Part shown: positions 53,556-61,870 of the stretch, piece by piece
How the letters are laid out: each line of letters opens with the position of its first letter
Position numbering within the stretch: position 1 is the first letter of the stretch
Assembly (NCBI RefSeq): GCF_002567005.1
Contig: NZ_NUZU01000004.1
Coordinates: 62,001-126,000, forward strand
Length of the DNA stretch: 64,000 bases
Reading direction: 5' to 3'
Origin: Bacillus sp. AFS073361
GTDB lineage: Bacteria > Bacillota > Bacilli > Bacillales > Cytobacillaceae
The notes under the pieces: generated by a model
The model's database searches: none
Told to the model about the DNA's origin: nothing
What the model saw: only the letters and a program-made list of their open reading frames with translations
Program-made: the position numbers and the translations under genes

Positions 53556-54359
53556 ATGAAGAAGTTCCTTACTATACTACTAGGATTAGCTTGTGTTACT
53601 GTACTCTTCTATGGACATAATTATTGGAAGCAACGAATTGCCTCTGCATCAAACACCGCAGTTTCAAGTACATCCGATCAACAATCGTTAGAGGTTACTT
53701 CTCAGAATGATGATAGTGATACCGATTTACTAGCATATACTAGTAATTGGCCCGCTCACTCCGTTGATAGATTTAAAGAATCATTACATGAGAAAACGTC
53801 GTTTAATGTCCTCTTTGTCGGATCTCGTGCAATCGGTACTAAAAATAAAGGGGCTTTCCCTTTCATAAAAGAACAACTAATTGACACATTTGGTGAGAAA
53901 AATATCCAAGTTGCAATTAAAACCTTTGATTCAAATTCAACTGAATTCCTTAAAAAGAAGGAACAAGTCGAAATTTCTGCAGAAAAGGCGGATTTAATTA
54001 TCCTTGAACCATTTATACTTATGAATAACGGGGTGGTATTAATAGAGGATACCTTAAAAAACACATCGAAAATCATCGATGATATTAAAACAAAGAATCC
54101 AGATACTGAGTTTATCCTACAGCCCTCGTACCCGCTTTACAATGCCAAAATTTATCCTAAACAGGTGGAAGCGCTCAAAGAATATGCTGCTGATAAGGAA
54201 ATACCCTATCTCGATCATTGGTCTGCATGGCCTGAAACAGATAATGAGAAGCTTAAAAATTACCTGCTCCCCGATCAAAGTGCTCCTAACGAAAAAGGTG
54301 ACAAAGTGTGGAGTGATTACATTCTTCAATTCTTAATTAGTAAGAGCGAATCAGAGTGA
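53556..54359 (+). CDS. SGNH/GDSL hydrolase-like exported protein
   Basis: 267 residues from ATG 53556 (GGGGG upstream); the longer opening at 53487 contains the promoter and is not used. One N-terminal helix (about 4-22) anchors or exports it. After a Ser/Asp-rich linker comes an SGNH-type fold with FNVLFVGSRAIGT at block I, LIILEPFILMNNG in mid-domain and PNEKGDKVWSDY at block V. Block V usually reads D-x-x-H; here the His position seems to be Ala, so activity is uncertain. Such proteins occur beside EPS operons and may deacylate the polymer. Divergent from the EPS operon with about 220 bp between starts. Confidence 0.75.
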   Translation: MKKFLTILLGLACVTVLFYGHNYWKQRIASASNTAVSSTSDQQSLEVTSQNDDSDTDLLAYTSNWPAHSVDRFKESLHEKTSFNVLFVGSRAIGTKNKGAFPFIKEQLIDTFGEKNIQVAIKTFDSNSTEFLKKKEQVEISAEKADLIILEPFILMNNGVVLIEDTLKNTSKIIDDIKTKNPDTEFILQPSYPLYNAKIYPKQVEALKEYAADKEIPYLDHWSAWPETDNEKLKNYLLPDQSAPNEKGDKVWSDYILQFLISKSESE

Positions 54360-54447
54360 TGATTCGCTTTTTTCATATATTTTGAGAGTGGGCTACAATA
54401 AAAGTGGTTATTTTTGAGTATCAACCGTGTTGCTTAACGATGGCTAT

Positions 54448-54924
54448 TTAATCCATTTCCTTTACAATCCCCCTGAAAAACCAGACACAAAACCCGCGTG
54501 AGATCATGAAGGTGAGAAACAGCGTAATCCATGTCCAAAACCATGTCCAATGGTGATACTCAAGTAAGTCTGTATATTTTTCGATCAAAACCTCAGGTAT
54601 GGTCAAGGCCGTGCAATAGGCACCATAATAAAAGAACTTTACGACCTTCCTGCTGAAGTGCGGGTAAAACACATTAAAGATGACCGCAACCGCTGGGTAG
54701 GCAAAGAACTCATACGTAAAGCTCGCACGGTTGGCCTTTGCAAATAATCTGACGGGATACGTTAGCAGACCATATTCCACCACGATGAGTCCAAACATCC
54801 AGGTGACCGCCTGCATAAATACAAAGGAGGTTACGGCCAGGCGGAGTTTCTGTTTCGGAATCAGAAAGAGCAGACCACTGGAAAGCAGCCAAACACCAAG
54901 TAAAATCCACCATTCCAGTTTCAT
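54448..54924 (-). CDS. CBO0543 family membrane protein, copy 3
   Basis: 158 residues with five hydrophobic helices. Shares with its two upstream neighbours the pattern of a TYEFFAYPAVAVIF helix and EKYTDLLEYHHWTWFWTWIT, typical of the CBO0543 family, unknown function. Start overlaps the stop of copy 2 by 4 bp (ATGA). Confidence 0.78.
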   Translation of the reverse strand: MKLEWWILLGVWLLSSGLLFLIPKQKLRLAVTSFVFMQAVTWMFGLIVVEYGLLTYPVRLFAKANRASFTYEFFAYPAVAVIFNVFYPHFSRKVVKFFYYGAYCTALTIPEVLIEKYTDLLEYHHWTWFWTWITLFLTFMISRGFCVWFFRGIVKEMD

Positions 54925-55415
54925 TCCACTGCCTCCTGTTCCATTCGAAAAAGCTTCTTATTTTTAAAAAACCATTGATAGACGAAATTCGTGACCGCAA
55001 AGATACAAAAGAAATCAATCCAGGTAAAATACCAGGCATAATGAACGTATTCAATCAGATTTGTATAGGTCACTAGGATGAAATCATAAAGCGTGATGAT
55101 CGAAATCCAACTACACAAGTAGATGAGCCGAATCCGGAGTGAATGTTTGGGCTCATAAGCAATATAGAACCCACAAAGGAGCGGGTAGAAGAAATACTCC
55201 GTCGTAATTAGCAGGTGTGTCGCTTTCGGAAACTCACGAACCGGAAAGGCAATCAGATCGAATTCGACATGGACCAGTGAATTTAGCCACAGCAGTGACT
55301 GACAGATCAGGGCGGTAACTGCCACTTTTCTGTACCGCTTTTTTGGCGTAAAGAAAATATACATAAAGATCCCAATGACCCACATAAGAATTATTACCGC
55401 GTAATCGACTGACAT
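54921..55415 (-). CDS. CBO0543 family membrane protein, copy 2
   Basis: 164 residues, five helices. VTYTNLIEYVHYAWYFTWID is its version of the family motif, and it has ITTEYFFYPLLCGFYI. Start ATG 55415 with AGAGG upstream. Coupled to copy 3. Confidence 0.78.
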   Translation of the reverse strand: MSVDYAVIILMWVIGIFMYIFFTPKKRYRKVAVTALICQSLLWLNSLVHVEFDLIAFPVREFPKATHLLITTEYFFYPLLCGFYIAYEPKHSLRIRLIYLCSWISIITLYDFILVTYTNLIEYVHYAWYFTWIDFFCIFAVTNFVYQWFFKNKKLFRMEQEAVE

Positions 55416-55462
55416 TCCCTATGACCTCTCTTATCGTAGTTACTGCAAGTTTGATTTTGCCC

Positions 55463-55969
55463 TTATTCAATCGAAATGTGAAAGTAACGAAGGAGAAATA
55501 CAATGATAACTATTGAGATACCATATGTAAGAAACGGCCGAGAATAGTGAAGACGAATCATCGAGTACATCACGGTATAAAAGAACGGCTCCATCCAATA
55601 GCGGTAGCCATTTTGCAAAATAATCCGGTTCATTTTATGAAATAGAAATTCAACCATAAGCGAACCAACGACCCAGAAAAGAATATAGCGAACTTGCTTT
55701 CCTATTTCTTTTTTAAATGGGTAATGGCTTAGGAATAACAAGGTAATCGCCGGGAGAATGATAAAGGTGTAAATTAAATCAACCATTGTATGTGAGTCCG
55801 GTATTAGATCCGGGTGGTGAACCCAGAGCATATGATCTTTGCACAATACATTGTAAAGGAGGTTGCATACGCTCACATAATAAATGGTGGTCATGTATTT
55901 CTGCCAATGTCTCCAATCGCCCTTCCAAAGGGCCATACTAATTAGGACAACCGCTAATAGTGCGTGCAT
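55463..55969 (-). CDS. CBO0543 family membrane protein, copy 1
   Basis: 168 residues from ATG 55969 (GGGAGGGG upstream, which decides against a TTG at 55987). Five helices, with LLYNVLCKDHMLWVHHPDLI and LFHKMNRIILQNGYRYWMEP. More diverged than copies 2 and 3. First of three paralogues in a minus-strand row, divergent from the GGDEF gene. Confidence 0.75.
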   Translation of the reverse strand: MHALLAVVLISMALWKGDWRHWQKYMTTIYYVSVCNLLYNVLCKDHMLWVHHPDLIPDSHTMVDLIYTFIILPAITLLFLSHYPFKKEIGKQVRYILFWVVGSLMVEFLFHKMNRIILQNGYRYWMEPFFYTVMYSMIRLHYSRPFLTYGISIVIIVFLLRYFHISIE

Positions 55970-56264
55970 AGCTCCCCTCCCATCCAATCGACGAATTTAG
56001 GTTATATTTTCCCCATCGTCGTGAAAAATGATTCCAGCTGTGTGAAAGGAATACGTTATACGGACTAGTGAGGGAAATTTGCGGATGAAAACGATACCAG
56101 TTGATCACATTTATAATAGAAGAAACTCGGTTATTTTCGAGATATTTTTTTATAAAAAGAATTCGTGTATACAAATTCCCCCTACCGGAATGATAAAGAC
56201 AATATGCTATATTTTAGTAGGTTATTTCGACGATAAATGACACTTTATATAGTGGTGAAGAGAT

Positions 56265-57821
56265 ATGAGGAAACCGTTTCGATTAAGTATAAAACTTCTT
56301 TTTTTAAGCTTGCTGGCCTTTGCGATGATTGGCACCATCGCCGCCAGTGTGATTTCGAGTGTAATTGTCAGTAAAAACAACTTAGAGGAAAATTATTTAA
56401 TCGAGAATCAATATTACGCTCAAAAATTGGCGACTACCACAGATCATCTTTTTACCAATATGCTTCAAATCCTATCGACCGAGTCCCATGGAAAAGAATA
56501 CGTAACAACAAATTCGGAAGCCATTTACCATGAGATCAAGCGGATATTGGATTCGACCACCTTTTTTAATTCGACAATCTTTGTGGATGATACCGGACTG
56601 ATCATAGCCTCCGCACCCGATCGGACATTAGAGGGGAAAAGATTGAAGAGCGTTGGCTCAAAGGAGGCTTTGAAACAGAAGGCACCCTTTATCTCTAAAC
56701 CTTATGTGGGTGTGTCGGGGAATTTAATTTTGCTTATCTCTGCCCCTGTCTTTGATGAGCATGGGTCGTATAAGGGCTTTCTGTCTGGAACCATCCATTT
56801 ACAAAAGGAAAACAGCCTGAAAAGAGTTCTTGGTCAGCATCCCAAACACGAAAACGATTCCTATGTCTATGTCGTTGATTCGGAAGGGAATATCATTTAT
56901 CACCCCGATCAGGATCGAATAAATGAAAACGTAAAAGAAAACAAAGTGGTGCAGCAAGTCCTGGAGGGGAAAAACGGCAGTCAAGAAGTGACGAATACAC
57001 AAGGCATTTCGATGCTAGCGGGCTACGCTTCCTCTACATCGGCGAGTAAATGGGGCATTATCTCCCAAACGCCTAAAACAGCCGTTATCAAACCAACGAT
57101 TCAAATGGCTAAACAAGTAGGTATCAATGCAGTTCCCATTTTCATTTTAGTATTTGCCCTATCCCTGTTCATTTTGAATAAAATTGTGAATCCGATACGA
57201 AATTTAGCGGTCTACGCCAAAGAAATGACCAGCCATCCGTCCATCCCTCCCCCTCGTATTCCGAATTGGTATTTTGAGTTAAAGGAGTTAAAACGGGCAC
57301 TTTTGGTAGCTGTTGATTTTTATCAAAAGAAACTTACTTCTGCGGAGAGCGAATCGAATCTGGATCCATTGACTGGTTTTTATAATCGACGCTCGTTAGA
57401 AAAAAGGGTCAGTGAGTTAGACATGTACTCGATTATTTTGTTTGACGTTGACTATTTTAAAACGGTAAATGACCAAAATGGGCATCAAATGGGAGATGAA
57501 GTGTTAATATACCTTTCCGAATTAGTGAAGAAAGCAACTAGGGAAAGTGATTGGTGTTTCCGTTTAGGCGGAGATGAATTTTTAATCGTTCTTCCCGAAA
57601 CGGGTCCATCGGTCGCGCAAACGATTGCCGAACGGATTAGAAAAACAGCAGAGGATGCCAGTAGTCCGATTGGAGAACCACTGACTGTGTCGATCGGGAT
57701 TGGTCATTTCCCCACGACCGCCCAGCAGTTCTCAGAACTGGTTAAGGTCACTGATGAAGCGTTATATCGTGCGAAACAACTGGGAAGAAATCGAGCTGTT
57801 ATGGCTAGGCGGCGGGAGTGA
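56265..57821 (+). CDS. Membrane diguanylate cyclase with dCache sensor domain
   Basis: 518 residues. TM1 at about 12-34, a periplasm-facing double-Cache domain (about 40-270; FVDDTGLIIASAPDRTLEGK and VYVVDSEGNIIYHPDQDR are its two PAS-like strands), TM2 about 283-303, a HAMP-like linker, then a GGDEF domain (about 360-515) with DPLTGFYNRRSLE, FDVDYFKTVNDQNGH and intact RLGGDEFLIVLPE. No RxxD inhibitory site is obvious directly before the motif. It should make c-di-GMP in response to a small extracellular ligand. ATG 56265 with GGTGAAGAG. Opposite in effect to the EAL protein at 1.4 kb. Confidence 0.93.
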   Translation: MRKPFRLSIKLLFLSLLAFAMIGTIAASVISSVIVSKNNLEENYLIENQYYAQKLATTTDHLFTNMLQILSTESHGKEYVTTNSEAIYHEIKRILDSTTFFNSTIFVDDTGLIIASAPDRTLEGKRLKSVGSKEALKQKAPFISKPYVGVSGNLILLISAPVFDEHGSYKGFLSGTIHLQKENSLKRVLGQHPKHENDSYVYVVDSEGNIIYHPDQDRINENVKENKVVQQVLEGKNGSQEVTNTQGISMLAGYASSTSASKWGIISQTPKTAVIKPTIQMAKQVGINAVPIFILVFALSLFILNKIVNPIRNLAVYAKEMTSHPSIPPPRIPNWYFELKELKRALLVAVDFYQKKLTSAESESNLDPLTGFYNRRSLEKRVSELDMYSIILFDVDYFKTVNDQNGHQMGDEVLIYLSELVKKATRESDWCFRLGGDEFLIVLPETGPSVAQTIAERIRKTAEDASSPIGEPLTVSIGIGHFPTTAQQFSELVKVTDEALYRAKQLGRNRAVMARRRE

Positions 57822-57877
57822 GGAATGGTGGCGGGTTCGGGGCTGGTGGAGCGGCGGCGGAGATCAACAGACCCATA

Positions 57878-58075
57878 TGGAAATAAGCGGAGAATTTCCG
57901 CCTATATTGGGAAATACCTATATTTCCTTAAGAATAAGGGAAGTTTTTCCGGTTATTTGATCCAAACCCTTGGATTTTGCCTTATTTTGAGCAGATAAGC
58001 GGAATATCTCCGCTTATATTAGCTTCTTGAGCATCCTCTTTCAACAATAACCGGAAATTCTCCGCCTATTAATTT
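57878..58075 (+). repeat. Palindrome-array repeat, copy 5 (four units)
   Basis: Units centred near 57894, 57945, 58006 and 58058 (spacing 51, 61, 52). Each is close to AAGCGGAAATTTCCGCTT flanked by AATA/TATT. Follows the GGDEF gene and precedes the convergent LysM gene end. The AATGGAGCTCG segment of other copies is replaced here. Confidence 0.8.
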
Positions 58076-58084
58076 CAACTTTAT

Positions 58085-59323
58085 TTACTGAATAGAAAGT
58101 AAAGTCATTTGTTGACCCCGTTTCCCTTCAAGAGTTAGGGATACTTTTTGCCCAAAATGTCCTGCTAATTCCTTTATCAACTTTCCTGATGCTTTGGCCG
58201 TATACGTGGTTCCATTATCCGTACTAAAACGAAAGGTTCCATTCGTGTCTACGGCTTGAAGTTGTGCTGATACTGTTATTTGATTCGTAGTGGCAGGGAT
58301 GTTAATTTTTTGCCCGATTTTCAACTTGGCTGGGTCCACGGTTGGATTGAGTGCTTGAATGGATGCGACTGAGATATTCAAGGCCTTACTGATTTTTACA
58401 AACGTATCCCCAGGCTTGATCACATACGTCACTGAACTTGGAATGGCTGTGGCTGGTTTGTTTATAGTTAAGTAGATTTCACTAACATATGCTTTCTTGC
58501 CGTTGAATTCAATCTGAGCCCAGCCTTTAGTAGACGATCTCACCGACACACGATCGTTTAACTTTAACATCCCTATGACCGTACCACTCGTAGAGGCAGC
58601 GTCTCTCACTTTTAATGTTGTCGCATTGACATACAAGGTTTTCGCTTGAGTAACTGCTGGCTTCGTTGTTTCCACTGGTGTGGTAAGATACGCAGCACTC
58701 ACAAAACAAACTCTTCCTTTGATCAGAATGCCTGCCCAACCGTTTTCAACGAATGAAACCTTGACAATTTCCCCTTTTTTATAAGTTCCTACGATACCGC
58801 TTTTTGTCGAAGGCTGGGAGCGAACATTTAAGGTTGTCGCATTCACTGATCGATTATGTACTTTTGGTAAAAGAATTTTTTTCCCGTTAATGGACGTCAG
58901 CCCATTGGCTTCTAAAATTTCCTGCGGGGTTACTCCATGTGCAGCCGCAATCGCTTCGATTTTTTCACCACTTTTTACCTGATAAGTATATTCCCCAATA
59001 AATGCCGCATGGGCTGTGCTGGCAATAAAGCTAAGGACAATGGTAAAAATCCCTGTCACGACTAGATTTTTTACAGGGCTTTTTTGAATCATTTGGTTAA
59101 CCTGTGATACATATGTACTCCAATTGGCACGAATATCTTTTAGGAATCCTTTGATATCTAATACATTGCGAATATCAAAATAATTGACTCGCTGCTCATA
59201 TTCGCGTTTTTCCATCCTCGAAGTGAACTCTGGTGCACTTTTTGTCTGCTTGCTTTTTCCATGAGTCTCTTTCCGATTCATAGCTAATTCACCATTCACA
59301 AATAATTGGTTCGTCATCTTCAC
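58085..59323 (-). CDS. Membrane-anchored LysM / SH3b cell-wall protein
   Basis: 412 residues from GTG 59323 (GGAG 6 bases upstream). An unusual 85-residue charged cytoplasmic N-terminus precedes one membrane helix (about 86-108, ending ASTAHA). Outside are LysM 1 (about 112-153), SH3b 1 (160-214), SH3b 2 (230-285), LysM 2 (299-343) and a small beta domain. LysM binds peptidoglycan glycan; SH3b binds wall peptide. No hydrolase domain. The long inner segment resembles that of morphogenesis or spore-coat linked LysM proteins, but no closer call is possible. Confidence 0.85.
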   Translation of the reverse strand: MKMTNQLFVNGELAMNRKETHGKSKQTKSAPEFTSRMEKREYEQRVNYFDIRNVLDIKGFLKDIRANWSTYVSQVNQMIQKSPVKNLVVTGIFTIVLSFIASTAHAAFIGEYTYQVKSGEKIEAIAAAHGVTPQEILEANGLTSINGKKILLPKVHNRSVNATTLNVRSQPSTKSGIVGTYKKGEIVKVSFVENGWAGILIKGRVCFVSAAYLTTPVETTKPAVTQAKTLYVNATTLKVRDAASTSGTVIGMLKLNDRVSVRSSTKGWAQIEFNGKKAYVSEIYLTINKPATAIPSSVTYVIKPGDTFVKISKALNISVASIQALNPTVDPAKLKIGQKINIPATTNQITVSAQLQAVDTNGTFRFSTDNGTTYTAKASGKLIKELAGHFGQKVSLTLEGKRGQQMTLLSIQ

Positions 59324-59517
59324 TATTTTCTCCTATTCCCTCTATCGATGTTTTAACGGGATGATCCTGTCTGGCACTGAATGTGACCCATGACATTATA
59401 CCCCCCTCTGTAAAATTCGACACTATCCTACATTTTCTGTCCATAATTTAGCGATACATGAAAATTTTGGACTATTTTTTAAAAAAGCGATAGGAAACAT
59501 CGATTATATTTTCAATT

Positions 59518-59551
59518 CCGACTTGACCGATTGGAATAATAGAATTATAGT
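59518..59551 (+). promoter_or_regulatory. tcyP promoter with CymR-like operator
   Basis: TTGACC at 59523, 17-base spacer and TATAGT at 59546-59551 form a good sigma-A promoter. The inverted repeat ATTCC-N12-GGAAT covers the minus-35 box. B. subtilis tcyP is repressed by the cysteine regulator CymR at ATTCC/GGAAT-type sites, so this is a likely CymR box. Confidence 0.6.
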
Positions 59552-59593
59552 ATTGTTATTATATAAAGAATAATATTTATAGGGGGATTTATA

Positions 59594-60976
59594 GTGGATA
59601 CATTTTTAATTATCATTAATATTGCCGTTTTCCTACTGCTTGTTCTTGGATTGTTCGCGATGCAGAAAAAGCATGTGTCTTTTTCTAAACGTGTCTTTAC
59701 TGCACTGGGTTTAGGGATTGTTTTTGGATTTATCATTCATTTGATTTATGGGACAACATCCGACGTTACGGTAAAGTCTATTGATTGGTTTGCGATCGTT
59801 GGAACCGGGTATGTAAAACTATTGCAAATGGTTGTTATGCCGCTTGTGTTTATCTCGATTGTTGGAGCGTTTACGAAATTAAAGTTGACTAAAAACATCG
59901 GGAAAATTAGTTTTCTTGTGATTGCTATTCTTCTTGGAACGACCGCTATTTCAGCAGCGATCGGAATTGGCTCCGCGCTAGGATTTGGCCTGGATGGAAT
60001 TCAATTAAATCAAGGGGATGCCGAAGCCGCTCGAAATGCTGAATTGGAACAAAAAGTGGTTGGCGTTCAAGATATGACGATTCCACAGCAAATCATCGAG
60101 TTACTTCCAAGTAATCCATTTGCGGATTTAACGGGTGCCCGCCCAACTTCTACAATTGCCGTTGTTATTTTTGCCGCGATTGTGGGGATGGCCTACCTTG
60201 GAGTAAAGAGAAAAGATCCGGAACATGGAGAATTTTTTGCTAAAATTATTGATACGTTTTACGCGATTATCATGCGTGTCGTCACCCTGATTCTTCGCCT
60301 TACTCCATATGGGGTTCTTGCGTTAATTACAAAAGTAATGGCAATGAGTGATTATGCAGCGATTGCAAAACTAGGGAAGTTTGTGATTGCATCTTATGTG
60401 GCATTAATTGCGATGTTTATCGTGCATTTACTGCTCCTCTCCCTTGCTAAATTAAGTCCTGTAAACTACGTGCAAAAAGCATTGCCGGCACTAACGTTTG
60501 CCTTTACTTCTCGTACAAGTGCGGGAACATTACCTTTAAATATTAAAACACAAACAAAGGACTTTGGTGTATCGGAAGGGATTGCTAACTTCGCCGCATC
60601 GTTCGGACTTTCCATCGGTCAAAACGGATGTGCTGGTATTTACCCAGCAATGCTAGCCGTGATGGTTGCGCCTTCTGCAGGCATCAATCCATTCAGCCCA
60701 TCGTTTATTATTACGCTTATTCTGGTAGTCGCGATTAGCTCATTTGGGGTTGCAGGTGTTGGCGGCGGCGCTACATTTGCCGCACTGATTGTTTTATCCG
60801 TATTAAACCTGCCAATCGCCATTGTCGGACTATTAATCTCTGTTGAGCCATTAATTGATATGGGCCGTACAGCCTTGAATGTCAGCGGAAGCATGACCGC
60901 CGGCGTGTTAACTGGTAAAATCACAGGTGAATTAGAGAATGAAGTCTACCAACAGCCTCGAGCAATTGAAGCTTAA
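59594..60976 (+). CDS. tcyP: L-cystine sodium symporter
   Basis: 460 residues, DAACS (dicarboxylate/amino-acid:cation symporter) family with eight membrane helices and re-entrant loops. The N-terminus with MQKKHVSFSKRVFTALGLGI matches TcyP; FTSRTSAGTLPLNI, GQNGCAGIYPAMLAVMVAP and the VGGGATFAALIVLSVLNLP substrate-site region are present. Start GTG 59594 with GGGGGA. Promoter and likely CymR site lie just upstream. Confidence 0.92.
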   Translation: MDTFLIIINIAVFLLLVLGLFAMQKKHVSFSKRVFTALGLGIVFGFIIHLIYGTTSDVTVKSIDWFAIVGTGYVKLLQMVVMPLVFISIVGAFTKLKLTKNIGKISFLVIAILLGTTAISAAIGIGSALGFGLDGIQLNQGDAEAARNAELEQKVVGVQDMTIPQQIIELLPSNPFADLTGARPTSTIAVVIFAAIVGMAYLGVKRKDPEHGEFFAKIIDTFYAIIMRVVTLILRLTPYGVLALITKVMAMSDYAAIAKLGKFVIASYVALIAMFIVHLLLLSLAKLSPVNYVQKALPALTFAFTSRTSAGTLPLNIKTQTKDFGVSEGIANFAASFGLSIGQNGCAGIYPAMLAVMVAPSAGINPFSPSFIITLILVVAISSFGVAGVGGGATFAALIVLSVLNLPIAIVGLLISVEPLIDMGRTALNVSGSMTAGVLTGKITGELENEVYQQPRAIEA

Positions 60977-60980
60977 TAGA

Positions 60981-61076
60981 ATTCGCTCATTGGATTGATA
61001 GATTCGCTCATTGAATGCGAAGATTCGCCCATTGAATTGATAGATTCGCTCATTGAGTGCAATAATTCGCTCATTA
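60981..61076. repeat. Five tandem 21-bp repeats after tcyP
   Basis: ATTCGCTCATT recurs at 60981, 61002, 61023, 61044 and 61065, exactly 21 bp apart, with variable GAAT/GATA filler between. It lies between the tcyP stop and its terminator, so it is transcribed in the 3' UTR. Confidence 0.85.
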
Positions 61077-61083
61077 AGAAGAC

Positions 61084-61113
61084 TGGATAGCATACAGGGC
61101 TATCCTTTTTTTG
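61084..61113 (+). terminator. Terminator of tcyP
   Basis: GGATAGC / GCTATCC stem, 7-base loop, then seven T. Confidence 0.88.
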
Positions 61114-61336
61114 TTTAGTGGTCACTCTCCCCCATAAAAGCCCAAGATCCGTCACTGGAGTTTTCTGGAAAGCAATTTTTAGCCAAGGACCCATCAAACT
61201 ATTAATTTCTATGATTCACGAATGAATCCGTAGTTTCGCAAACAAATGATGAGGATGGATGACCCAAAAGAGGGTAAATAAGCAAAAACAAAAGTTTATC
61301 ACATAAAAAATCGTACGCAAGTTTATGGTAAAATAG
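61114..61336. other. Gene-free spacer
   Basis: No gene or repeat recognised. A minus-strand frame crosses it and the 21-bp repeats, but it translates into the repeat-derived MSESI pattern and has no ribosome site. Confidence 0.4.
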
Positions 61337-61480
61337 ACATATGAAGAATTTCATACTAAACTCGATGCTGAACTTTCAAATTACATAGAGGGAAAACCCT
61401 ATTACTTCTTTGAAACAAGTGTTTCCGAGTTACTTGTTAAAGAATACTTACCAGGAGGTGTCACGATATGTCCAAGTTAA
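61337..61480 (+). pseudogene. Small gene lacking an in-frame start, overlapping the next gene
   Basis: A 47-codon open frame reads EEFHTKLDAELSNYIEGKPY, then FFETSVSELLVKEYLPGGV and stops at 61480. An ATG at 61341 is in another frame; one extra base after it would give a proper start. It overlaps the next gene by 13 bp, as coupled genes do, and its GGAGGTG codes the PGGV end while serving as ribosome site for the next gene. Family unknown. Could be a start-proximal frameshift or a sequencing error. Confidence 0.4.
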
Positions 61481-61722
61481 GCCCTTTTATCTTCCGTAAG
61501 AGCCCAAGTGGGATAACGGCTGTAAGAAAGGAACGTGATGATATCATGCCTAGTAATCATTTCATAGATGACATGGATGCCGCATTTCCAGATGGAAAGT
61601 ATGTTGAACCAAGTGATGGCCCACCTAGAATCCGATTCCGTGATATGCACAACTATTGCAAACAAGTCGGAAAGAAACCACTCGAATTAACAAAGGAAGA
61701 AATGGAACAATTTCGATACTAA
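61468..61722 (+). CDS. Small hydrophilic protein (84 aa), unknown
   Basis: ATG 61468 with GGAGGTG 7 bases upstream. No membrane segment. Notable stretches are DDMDAAFPDGKYVEPSDGPP and a C-terminal helix KPLELTKEEMEQF. No family recognised. Overlaps the preceding small frame and is followed by a hairpin. Confidence 0.6.
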   Translation: MSKLSPFIFRKSPSGITAVRKERDDIMPSNHFIDDMDAAFPDGKYVEPSDGPPRIRFRDMHNYCKQVGKKPLELTKEEMEQFRY

Positions 61723-61727
61723 AAAGA

Positions 61728-61760
61728 GCCTGAGGATTATTCCTTTGGCTTTATTTTTTC
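61728..61760 (+). terminator. Probable terminator after the 84-aa gene
   Basis: AGCCTGAGGA / TCCTTTGGCT imperfect stem followed by TTATTTTTT. Confidence 0.65.
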
Positions 61761-61870
61761 TGCTAACAGTGAAACAATGGGGATCCTCCCTTATTTAATT
61801 TCTAAGTTTATTCCTGGTTAGACAAGGAATAATGGTAATAAGGATTAAGGGAGGAGGCTAGCATTAAAAA

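Noticed and set aside
57700-57960. Plus-strand frame overlapping the end of the GGDEF gene
   Set aside because: Out of frame with the intact GGDEF domain and extends into a palindrome array.
60973-61197. Minus-strand 74-codon frame with MSESI repeats
   Set aside because: It is created by the 21-bp tandem repeats crossing the tcyP terminator; no ribosome site.
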